Source: Cinnamomum chago (taxonomy: Eukaryota; Streptophyta; Magnoliopsida; Laurales; Lauraceae). Taken from it: DNA of 64,000 nucleotides. The DNA lies in NCBI GenBank assembly GCA_038049695.1, contig CP142453.1:13953501-14017500 (forward strand). The letters run 5' to 3'. A program made the translations under genes and the position numbers. This document shows positions 46,560-56,907 of the stretch, in pieces. Within the stretch, counting starts at the first letter, position 1, and each line of letters opens with the position of its first letter. The notes beneath the pieces are model-generated. The model was not told the DNA's origin. It saw only the letters and a list, made by a program, of their open reading frames with translations, and searched no databases.

Positions 46560-46760
46560 AATGGAATCAATATTCATGGAAGATAGGGAGATAAGGGGGG
46601 GAGAGAGAGAGAGAGAGAGTCGGCAGAGAAACGCTGAGCGACTCACTGTCAGAGAAACGCTGAGGGAGAGTGAGAGAGAAGGCGACAGATTTACCTGAAG
46701 CCGAACGATTGTTAGAAGCGATTCGTGCATTCAAAGGAAGAAGCCAAGAAGCGGCTGGCT
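46560..46760 (-). other. Possible untranslated leader exon
   Basis: The minus strand is CT-rich, with a donor-like CGGCTTCAG|GTAAATCTG at about 46695 and a duplicated CAGCGTTTCTCTG motif. It resembles a plant 5' leader, but no downstream coding exon was found on that strand. Confidence 0.25.
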
Positions 46761-47069
46761 GAGGTCGAAATGAGTAGTGAAGAACCGATTTAGTAGTAGG
46801 GTTTATTTTTATGGGGCGATGGATTATACAAGTCCCACGTGGGGCGTGGGCTAGTGCAATTTTAAGGGGTATTCGAATTTTCAGGGGGTCGTTACATAGG
46901 GAAAAGGGGTTTTTTTTTAAGGCGATATTATTTATTTTTAGAAGATGGGATGTGACATCTCACCCCATGTGGCACCAATTGACTAATTGGTCCAAATAGG
47001 GTTGTTGTGTTTAGGTCAAACAAGGGATCCATTTCGCCCGGATACCAAAAACATGTGTGATTCTTTGGA

Positions 47070-47360
47070 CGTGTTTAGCATTTAACTAAGTTAAAGTGAA
47101 GTAAAGTGAATCCAGACAAGAATTAACAATGGTCATATCAAAAGTACATAATTTCAACATTCCCTCCATCTTTTTCAAAAAAAGTCAAAAAAAAATCTCC
47201 TTTTACCACTAAAAGACAAAAGAACTCCATTTTTCTATACAAAAACTCAAAAAGATTCTATACAAAACAACTAAAAACAAAACATTATCATAACATCTTA
47301 TATTTTATTCTATCTTGATTTGATGTTTCACCTCACCACACATCCAAACACGCCCTTTTG
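47070..47360. mobile_element. MITE (family 2)
   Basis: Left end GGACGTGTTTAGCATTTAAC; the reverse complement of the right end begins GGGCGTGTTTGGATGTG. The interior shares AAGTGAAGTAAAG and ATAAAATATAAG words with 40499-40736. Confidence 0.5.
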
Positions 47361-47769
47361 GGTATTTGGTCACTGTTGCATGAAATAGTGAAAAGTATTT
47401 TTCGCTGCACGATATTGTTCATCCCGCCATTTTTTCCTTTTTTATTCTTTTTGTCCACAAGGGACAATAGCGTCGCCCAAAATAAATATGGGTGACCCTA
47501 GCGTTATTCGCTCCGCGAATTCAACTTTTCCTCATTCGTTTCCCTCGTCCCTTCTCTATTTGCAGCTTTTTCGCATATGCTTACAGTAAAAAACTTGTTT
47601 TTACAACTTTTCCACCTATAATAACGGTGGAAAACTTAATTTTGCAACTCTTCATCCCCCACCCACCCTCCAAAAAAAAAAAACTACTTGTTATTTCCTT
47701 GTAGTTGGATTTAACAATTGTCATTTTTTCAATTCATTTTTGTTCTTGTGCTCGCTATTGGCTTTTTTC

Positions 47770-47929
47770 CGACGTACCTATAGATCAACATGATGATATT
47801 ACCAGTCTTGATCCTCCACTCCCAGAACCTCAAAGATGCACCGTTCATTCATTTTGTAAAACTCTGATGGCTTCTGATATAAGCAGCCATGGTGGATTAT
47901 TTGTTCTTCGAATACATGAGATGAAGTGA
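47770..47929 (+). pseudogene. Auxin response factor (ARF) DNA-binding-domain fragment
   Basis: The plus frame reads DITSLDPPLPEPQRCTVHSF, then CKTLMASDISSHGGLFVLR, then HEMK and a stop. This is the start of the ARF B3 DNA-binding domain. The family has FSVLRRHADECLPPLDM at this point, so this copy has lost most of B3. Substitutions at normally fixed positions (M for T in CKTLTASD, I for T, L for F) and the lack of further exons indicate a dead exon relic. Confidence 0.75.
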
Positions 47930-48124
47930 ATGAAGCTTTACGAAGAGGGAAAATGGATGCAAACAGTCACCCGAAAACATGATACCGAGACATACACCCA
48001 TATGCCAACAGTTTACGAAGAGTGTCGCTTCATTTTACATTGAGCAACGTTAGCGTCGTTGGTCCCAAGTTTAAAAGAAAAAAAACGAAATCATGCTTAA
48101 CGGACCACGTTTTCAACGGCCAAA

Positions 48125-48370
48125 CATGGTTCATTTTTATGTAAAATCTTCTTTTTCTTTTTATAAAAATATAATTAAAAATAGAAAATGAACTAGTAGG
48201 GTGATGGTTGGGGGTTCATTTTCCATCTTATTTTAATTATATTTCCTTAAAATAAATGATCATTTAATTTTTAATTTTTTAAATGCACATTTATCCTTTG
48301 ATCTTCGTTTTTCACTAGTAAAAGTTATGTATTCTATATTTTCAATTCTCATGTATTTTAACGCAAACAA
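48125..48370. mobile_element. Foldback MITE (family 1), right arm mainly
   Basis: Contains TTTTCCATCTTATTTTAATT, TTTGATCTTCGTTTTTCACT and CTCATGTATTTTAACGCAAAC, parallel to the right arm of the element at 9485-9835. Confidence 0.5.
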
Positions 48371-48420
48371 AGAGTACTTTGGAGAATTTTATGAAATTAT
48401 TATGGCTATATGTTATGGAA

Positions 48421-48459
48421 TTGTCGTTTTTTCTTCTTCTTCTTCTTCTTCTTCTTTTA
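48421..48459. repeat. (TTC)n microsatellite
   Basis: About nine TTC units within a T/C-rich stretch. Confidence 0.85.
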
Positions 48460-48894
48460 AAATTCTCACCTTTTGGAGTTCCAATTTTCCACGTTACCAA
48501 GATATCTCAACCCGCCTACTTTACCATTCGAAAAGAAAAATCATTCATTTTTTCTCGTCTAAGCATCGTTCTATTTTGAAGCCATGGAATTACAGGTAAT
48601 ATTTATGGCTTTCGGCAGCTACCAAAAAGACGAGAGAATCTAATGACCAAACTAGAGATGCAACTTTGGGAAAGTCGGTTTGAGTATTGGCTCAGTCTTA
48701 GCCTAACTATATTATGTTGGTAAATAAAAATCCAAATCTGACCTATAACTGAACTTGAACATACAATAATTGACTTCTTGAATTGAAAATTCCCCATTTG
48801 AGTGCAAATTGGGCTAGTTGGCCTCTCTTGGGACATATAAGGTAAAAAGGAAAGATGGGTGCGGTTTCCTTCTCAAAAGGGACAAAATACTAAC

Positions 48895-49045
48895 CTTAAG
48901 AGGTAGCTTAGTTGACCCAATACCACAGTTTGCAACCGAAGGCTGTAGATTCGAAACTGTACTACCACACTGGGGCTACAGGTGAGTTTATCCGACTTTT
49001 CTAAAGGGCCAGACCAATAAAGGTTGGAAACCCTATAATAGCAAA
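48895..49045 (+). mobile_element. tRNA-derived SINE
   Basis: Head AGAGGTAGCTTAGTTGACCC (A box), then AGATTCGAAACTG (B box), then ACCACACTGGGGCTACAGG and a body ending GACCAATAAAGGTTGGAAACC. It is a second copy of the SINE at 28697-28876. Confidence 0.65.
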
Positions 49046-49917
49046 ATGAAAATTAAAAAAATGACAAAATTCTGAAACTACATACATTTTGTATATAATA
49101 TACTAGTACTCCGGCAAACTTATGGATACGTAAGACCCAAACCCGGACCCAACCAAAACTCCATGTGATGTCAAGGTGATGCATAATAAGGAGCCTAAAG
49201 ATGGAGATGAGCTCTTCATGTCCGTCTTCAATTTTTCAAGGTGGGCTCAACCTACATATCAACAGCCAATGGATTCAAAGTGGCCCCTGCAGCAACTGAG
49301 ATTTTAAACTCGATCCAAGTTGCTTACTTAGCAATTGGGATGAATATGGATACCCAAATACTTGGATATGCAAAGGACCCAAATTGTTAAATAAAAGAAA
49401 AGCAAAAGAAGAAAAAAAAAATTGATAAGGTATGGGTCCAACATTTGGAGCCAGATAAAATTTAGGTCTTGTTCAGCTCGAAAGATTTCACACTGAAGGA
49501 CCTAAAAACCTGATGTTGCAGCCATGCACGTGTATGAGTATAAAATATTCATACAGAACTATTGGGTCCTCGTTTTGGGCCTTGTCAGAAGTTCTTTGCA
49601 CTAATTGGGGGTCCCAGTACAAGCCTCTAACTTGAACTTGAGCATGGCATGGGTCTTGTAATCTAAACTTGAATTCGTAGGCTTTTATTACCTAGTTCCC
49701 TCACCTAGAGGGCTACTCTGATGTGGGCTGGATGGAGTCCCAGCCCCCTTAGATGGGAAATTAGAAAAAAAATAAAATAATAACTGATATAATATGGACC
49801 AGCATAAATTGTTGAGGCCTCTTTGAGACGATAAGAAGATATGTTAAATAAAAGAGTACCAAAATTTAAAATTCACCCGAATAAGTTTTGTCATTCGTAG
49901 CATGAAAATGTAAGAAA

Positions 49918-50165
49918 CCATATGCCAACCCAAAAGCTTAAGCACATAGGTGGAAGGCCCATTATATATATTAAGATACATCAAGACTATTACTTAGTTG
50001 ACGTGGTATGCAAGTCCCACTTACGTGCAGGCCCAACAAATTTCATGAACGTGCCTGTTATGTGGGCTACCTAAGAACAATGGGATCGGAACCCGCTCTG
50101 ATACCATATAGTAAACCATATACCAACCCAAAAGTTTAAACTGATAAGTGGCAGAAAAACTCCTT
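49918..50165 (-). mobile_element. TRIM-like small LTR element candidate
   Basis: On the minus strand a perfect plant Met-tRNA primer-binding word TGGTATCAGAGC occurs (plus 50094-50105). It follows a terminal repeat piece, plus 50108-50150 (AACCATATACCAACCCAAAAG). A matching piece, AACCATATGCCAACCCAAAA, lies at 49918 on the other side of a roughly 130-bp interior. Direct repeats flanking a primer site with no coding capacity is TRIM architecture. Full LTR lengths and target duplications were not resolved. Confidence 0.5.
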
Positions 50166-52780
50166 ATTTCAAGTGAGCAGTTTCTATTTGAATGGTCTTT
50201 GTTTGACTGAGCTTCTGCAGTTGTTTCCTAAGGTGGGTTGTTGCAATTGGCCCATGACCCGACCTGGACCCATTACCTTTAACAAAAAAGTTACCTTTTT
50301 GCTCTTTTTACTTTGATAAAAAAAAAAGGGTCTTTGGCCATTTAGTGGAATGAGATAATAACTTTTTGACTTAAAAAAAAAACCCAAAAAGAGATAAATT
50401 TTGAAATTTATTACTTTTTAATACGACACTTCTATTTTTCTCATCTCTATGGGAGTGGAGCTAGGGAAATGAAGACCGATAAATTAAGAAAAACCCGAAT
50501 ATCTCCAGGGGAATCTTATGATTTTCTACATATGTTGCAATACTTGTCTTTTTTCCCTTTGCATACTTGTTTCCCCAAGGAAATCTCCTAATTCCACCAC
50601 TGATCACACTTAGAATCAATAGTTGTCAACATCACTATTCTTTTTCTTTAAAGTTGAATGTTCATTGTAAAAAAATCTAAAAAAAACCCCTCAATTCTAG
50701 CCTTAGGAGAAGCCACATCAGTTTATTGGGGTCCATTTGTGGATGTGTCATTTCAAAAATACATAATATGTGCATTTTCAATAAAAGGCGTCTCTTGGGC
50801 TAAACATGTGCCTTTTCAATAAAATGTCTATTGTGCCCATTTGTATGGATGTTACCCAATTCAAAGGGATACATTCCAATTCTATAAATTAAGGTTATTT
50901 TTAAAGTTTTTATATAGTATTCAAAATGAGCATGAGTGCATATGAATCCTTTATTTTATGTATGCTGACGTGGATAAAGAGATGAAATATTTGGTTTTCA
51001 TATTTTTTTTGTTGATTTGAATTTTTTAATCAGTTTGTTATAAATAGATTTATATGAATGGGATATAAGTTTTAATATACCATTAGGACTGAACTTTTGT
51101 GATTCACAGGGCTTCATGCTAGTCATCATGATTATCCATTATTAAGAAGTTAAGAAAACTTATACAGCTTTCACACTAAAAACCTCTTAGCTACATTTTA
51201 AAGTGTCATAACTCATACGCGTACCATGGGTGGCTTCACGCCAGAAATCTGTGAACAACTTTTTGAAAAAACGATATGTCATCAACAATCAGTCTAAAAG
51301 CTAGCAACTCGGATCCTACCTTTCACCCGAATGACTTCACCTTGGTCTTTTCTCACTTTTTGTATGGGTGAGTTCTCACTTTTTGTACATGTAAGGTATC
51401 TCTTTTTAAATCTGCGAGTTGCACTCTTCCACGTGTGCCAATTTTCTCCTTGTATGTACAAGCCTCTTGGATCCCAGCCCCTCTTAACTGGGCTTAAACA
51501 TAAACAAGTCTACTACTTATCAATAGACCGTTTAGCCCAGTCTATAGAAAAGGATGAGCCGTTTGCAATTTTTTTTATTGAAAGCCTTGCATCTATGGAT
51601 GTTAATGGGTACCCATTGCTCGAATATATGGAGGTTCAAATTCTAAAAATCGGGTCTGGGTCCTTATTTAAGCCCCGATAAGTAAATGAGTCCGGTTCCA
51701 CATTGATTTAGACCCATGGACTCGAGACCCGATATATTATTTCAATTTAAAAAAATCTCTCTTAAAAACTATGATTTTTTAATATCATTCTCTACCTAAA
51801 CTCGAATTCAGATTCAGATCCGTCCTATATACGGTTCTGCCCCTATTCAGACCCATTGGCTCCGAAACGGTTTTGGATCCGAATTTGATTTCACCTTCTG
51901 CTTAACTGTTTCGAACTAAAACCGACACGTTTACAATCCTAAATAACATCATTTGGACTTCTTTAAAATGGCTACAGTTTACAGCCAGAGATCAGTGACA
52001 CCCACAACCCGTCCTGGTTGAACAATTACAAGCGAGCGCTTCCTCAAGTGGGGATCCTTTGTCTTTGGCTAAACGCGTCGAATGTAAAAGGTGGTTAGGA
52101 ATGCTGTCTTTCTGCTGTCATTTGTATATCTCCATAGCTCAAACGCCAACTGTCTCCACATGGTCCATAAAATGATTTAGAACAGCCAACCAGTAGTAGT
52201 GCGCTCCACTTTATAACGCGGAGAACAGGATACATGTATTTGAATACATACTTGTCCTTGTCAATGACTTCATCAGTAGCAATACATCAATTGAAATTTC
52301 TTTGTATTTTCTCATTTCATACTCCTACATAACAAGGTATACATATACATACAAATTACACGAGAGTCTTAACCTTTCTTGTTAACTTCACAAGAATACA
52401 TCTTTATTTTTTTCATCTACAGGGCCCTGTGTGAGATGGACCTTACTATAATCTGAGACAACAGTATTCACATCATCGTGCATGTATATAACTAGGGTGG
52501 GCAACTGGGTGAGTTTGATATGGGCAATTATACCTTTCAAAGCTAACATGATTCACGACGGGTTATTGATATTTGATACCAAACCTGCCCCTAAGAGGAC
52601 TGAGTTGGGACTGATCATCTATTTAAGACTATAATTATGCACTAACTTAGAGGGGAATATATTGATGATAATAGTATCACGCATATACTTTAGTATTTTG
52701 TAGTATTTATATGTTGGTTAAGTACTTAGGTTGTAACAATGGAGCCAAACCAAATAATTAGTGACAATTAGATCCATGTT
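50166..52780. other. Intergenic with a possible hAT MITE at about 51594-51942
   Basis: No gene. TATGGATGTTAATGGGTACC at 51594 and the reverse complement of the segment ending near 51942 (TAGGATTGTAAACGTGTCGG) look like degenerate hAT ends with GGGTC/GACCC-rich subterminal DNA. No clean 8-bp duplication found. Confidence 0.4.
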
Positions 52781-52784
52781 CAAG

Positions 52785-53250
52785 TTAAATTGGACCCAAC
52801 TTCAGCCCAATCCATTTTAGACAAGGATTCATCAAAATCATATCGACTTTCCATTATAGCACTCATTAGACCAAGATTTTTGATGGTTGAGAGTGACTTT
52901 TCTAATGATGTTCAATGGGATTCTTTGACAGAGAAGGGTCATAGAGAGTGTCAGTATTTTTTTAATGAGATTAAAGCTTTATCTTCATCATTTCAAATTT
53001 TCTTTTCACATATGAAGTGATTAGCTAATGACACGGCGGATTACTTGGCCAAACAAATAGTTAATAGGGTTATTCCTTTATATGCCTTCTCTTTTGTAAT
53101 TTTGCTTTTCATGTGCTAGTATAATGCTTTTTTACCGATGCTTATTTATTGTGTTTGTACTTGCTGTGTGGTCTTTTTTTTCTTCTTTTGGTTTGATTTG
53201 TTTTTGATGTATTGTTGCTTCTCTCCTTTTAAAAAATAATAATAATAAAA
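52785..53250 (+). pseudogene. LINE (L1) RNase H domain relic and 3' tail
   Basis: One plus-strand frame encodes LMVESDFSNDVQWDSLTEKG, then YFFNEIKALSSSFQIFFSHM, a TGA stop, then in the same frame LANDTADYLAKQIVNRVIPL. This pattern (ESD...NEI...SH...AN..AD.LAK) is the C-terminal RNase H-like domain of plant L1 LINEs, normally SHVRRSAN where the stop falls here. It ends in a (TAA)n-type tail near 53236-53247. Inactive remnant. Confidence 0.7.
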
Positions 53251-55726
53251 CTTACCATTACCTATTTATATATAAGAAAACATTCATTAGGCTAAAGGAA
53301 AAGCTCTCAAGGCGACACTCCCCTTCATAAGGAGAGAGAGAAAGAGATCGATCATTCATTTTCACAACACAAACATCAATACTTAACAAGAATGATGCTT
53401 CCTCTAGGCCAAACTCTAATTCATATCTAATTCTTTTCACCAAATTTTTTTTTTTTCATATCAAATTTTAATTTTAATTCAAATCTACTAAAAATGGATG
53501 GCATAAGACAACCCTGGTCAAAGAACAAAAAGGTAAGATTTTTATATTTGTCCAACATTCACTATTGTGTTCTTGAATTACGCTACAAAATTTCTCGGGC
53601 GTTTTTGTAAAAATAAACTTTACTTTTTAGCCAATAAAAGTGTAACACGTGTTATCAATCATTCACATATCCGATTCTCTCTTCTAAATATTTTCCTACA
53701 AAGGTAAATATCTTAAAACTAATAAATCATTGGCTATTAGATAGGGGTAGAAACTCCCCCTTTTATAATAGAGGAGTTTTTAAAAATTTCCCTGTATTAT
53801 TATACCCATCGGTACAGTTATGCATAGAAATACTTAGTTTTATATATATATATATATATTATATTGAAGAAGTCTTCAATGTATTCCACCGATTCGAACA
53901 CTACCAACTTTGCTGCCGTCTTATACACTAATCATCATATGATCGCATCTCACTAACCATCACATTTAAAAACGGTGTTTTCGGAAAGTCCTAATCGTTT
54001 ACCAAAATAGTGAAAGTACTAATCACTCCACTTTCTCAGGAGAAAATAACAGAAGAAGCCATCCTTGGCTCCCTTACCCAGACAATTGGACTTCTATGTG
54101 CGTCTTCCATCCAGGAAAACTTTTGTAAACTTTACTAGACAGAAGAGGCACATTTGCCAATGGGTACTGAATAAATCTGGACCGTTCGGATTTTGAGATT
54201 AAATCTTGGATGAAGTGTGGCCTACAGTCATGCTTGGCTTACAGATCATTATTTAACCCTTTGATGTTACACACTTGATTTTGACAGTTATCCTTCTTTA
54301 ATTGGTACAGTTATGTGATATGTAATCAATTTCAGGTCATCTGGACGGTCCATCTTATAAGCACTGGACGATGGGCCATCCTCCAAAACTTCAATCCTGA
54401 CAACATCCTCCAAAAATTCAATCCTGACAATTGATCACAGTCTATTCCCGTTTAAATGTCGATCCGTTTAAGCCATGTAGCATCAGCCGGCGATAGACCT
54501 ATACAGCTGCACTAGTGCTTGTGAATATTACAGAGGGCCTGTTTTCTTGTATAGAATTAATTTTCAATAAATTTTAGAAAATGTATTTCTACATTTTCTA
54601 AGGGTTTTTTTTTATATATATATAACGTTGTATTCCTGAGGTCTTTGACCTAGTAAGACTATTCTTTTGAGTTGCACTTGCTAAACCCACACAAATGCAC
54701 ACCATATAAATCTGGTTGGGCTTTGAGCATAGAATGTGGGGAGCAAACTCACACCTTATGCCACTTCACCAACTTCTGAGTGTGTTCCAAGGGCTTGTTT
54801 CTTTCATGGAATTGAGTTATAAATTTTTTGATATATATGTGTGTATGTGTGTCTAAATCTAAGGGAAAAAAGAGTGAAGATCCATAAATGGCTATGAAAA
54901 ACAAATTAATGGATATATAAAAAAATAAATACCCAGCCATTACTCTAGTAATTCAAAATATTAGGAGTCCCATATCTATCTTCACCTTATTTCACTTGCC
55001 ACTTAGCTTTTTAATAATCCTTCTTGGCATCGATTTTTTCATGAATTCCTATGTAATCAATTACATTATTTAGCTTTTCTCAATCGTGTAGATATACATA
55101 GGCTGAACAAAAAAGTAGGAGGTAGGGGGCAATTACGTAATTGTTTTTGAGAGGCCAATATAAAGAACCATAAAAATCTATTTAAAGTAAATAAAACAAA
55201 AAACCACGTGCCAACAAACATGCCCTAAGGTGGATGATTTGAAGAAATAAAGTTGAAGAGCCAAGAAATGCCTATCAAATAATATCCCATTCAAAGAAAA
55301 AAAGGAGATAAAAACAGGATTTCCGAGTCATCGCTCTACTAAAGGAAATCCTAAGAAAGTGAAAATCACACTTACATTGTTATCTTATAAATCCTTTTGC
55401 CTCTTCAATAATTCTTGGATCGAACCCGTTTTACCATAAATTCATATGAATTCAATTTCACATAAACAAATGAACACATTGTCATAAGTAGACCACAACA
55501 CATGAACATTATTATAGATAGAGATTTCCATCTTTAACGAATTTGAAGAAATAAGGTGTTTTACTTCGAAGTATCCATTGAAAGACAAGGATGACAACGA
55601 GCATGATAGATATGTATCTTATAAAATTTACGTCGATCCAATTCATACTTCTCAGTCGGCCTTGTACGATGAAAATTTAGGATATTTGACATTTATAATT
55701 TTTTTTTATATTTATAGTTATCTAAA
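53251..55726. other. Intergenic, no gene
   Basis: AT-rich. A TA microsatellite lies at about 53840-53860 and a GAGA tract at about 53333-53345. CAATCCTGACAA recurs in a short direct duplication at about 54381-54435. No supported coding region. Confidence 0.5.
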
Positions 55727-55778
55727 GCCGATCCCAATATAGCTGGGACGAAGCCTTAATGATGATAATGATGGTGGT
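55727..55778 (+). mobile_element. 5'-truncated SINE 3' end with TSD
   Basis: GCCGATCCCAATATAGCTGG, then ACGAAGCCTTAATGATGATA, is flanked by TTTATAGTTATCTAAA on the left and TATATAATTATCTAAA on the right. It is the same 3' end as at 7194 and 43681. Confidence 0.6.
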
Positions 55779-56154
55779 TATATAATTATCTAAAAATTCC
55801 AATTCTTGTCAAACCTTGGACAAGTCAGTAAAGTGGTCCTCCAGATGGCTACAACAAACCCCGTAACATTCACATCCAAAACCGGTAATTATAACTACAT
55901 CACATTAATGTCGGCGTTCTTTCTACTGAACCATGTGCACATTTATGAATCTTATTAGAAACCATAGTTTTGCGACAAAAACACGAAAGCTGTTAAACTT
56001 AACGAAAAATCCAATAGGGTTAACTCGCAATAATGTCTAAAAACAGGGTGTCAAACGTAATTTCCCAGCATCTGAGATTTCAGAACCGTAAAATATTACA
56101 CTGGACGCGTTGATATCAGTCGCTCCATTTCTTCAGCTCAAATGCAGAGATCCA

Positions 56155-56163
56155 AACCCTAAT
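56155..56163 (+). promoter_or_regulatory. Telo-box in the FERONIA leader region
   Basis: AAACCCTAA lies in the presumed 5' untranslated exon upstream of the donor at 56205. Motif seen; function inferred. Confidence 0.4.
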
Positions 56164-56204
56164 TTCTCGTGCTCGAGACCTGATCGCACTTTCACAAATT
56201 CCAG

Positions 56205-56806
56205 GTATTGCGATTTCTTCTCTTCTTGCGATTTCGTTAGTTTCACTATCTCAAAAGATTCTCAAAAGCTTGATATCTATACATTTTTACGTTTTCTACT
56301 TCAAAATCGCTTCTTTACGTGACTTTCTTGATCTCTAACGGCTTTTTTTCACTAGATTTTCGTGGAATCTCGCTCAGGAACCTCGATTTTCTTTGTCTCT
56401 AGCCTGTTTGCTGGATTTGAGCTGTTTTTGAAGAAAATTCGGTGTTTTTGTGTGAAATCTCGTTTTCCAGATGTGTGTTTGGTTCCTTCATGTGAAATCT
56501 GTTCTTTGTTTGCTGATTTGCTTCTCCAGTAGTGAAATTTTGTAATTCGGTGGTTGGAAACCCTAGATCTGAGTTCGGACATTGAATCTATTGAATTTCG
56601 ATCTCGTTTCTTCCAGATCTGTTTCGGCAGAAATTGTTTCTTTACTCATTTGTCGGATTTCAAGATAAGATTCCCGTGAAAATAGGGGATCCGCGTTTGA
56701 AGTTGTTTGATTTTTGAGTTAACCTTCGAGTTTGAACATCTGATTGTAGTTAGCAATGGAATCTAATCTTTCTTGCTTGATTTGCTTGGTTCTCGGGTTT
56801 TGACAG
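56205..56806 (+). other. Probable 5'-UTR intron of FERONIA
   Basis: Donor TTCCAG|GTATTG at 56205 and acceptor GGTTTTGACAG at 56806 bracket T-rich DNA with no in-frame connection to the CDS. The second leader segment (56807-56907) contains a minimal upstream ORF, ATG directly followed by TGA, at 56827-56832. Confidence 0.5.
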
Positions 56807-56907
56807 ATCTTAGGGCTTCAACATTCATGTGAGTAGAAGGAAAGCTAGCTTTTGTGGTCTTTAGAAATCATCTGAGTAGTGAAAATCAGTATCTTCTGAT
56901 TGTGGCC

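Noticed and set aside
51331..51681. Plus-strand 116-codon frame
   Set aside because: No recognisable domain, and its end overlaps a probable hAT MITE terminus.
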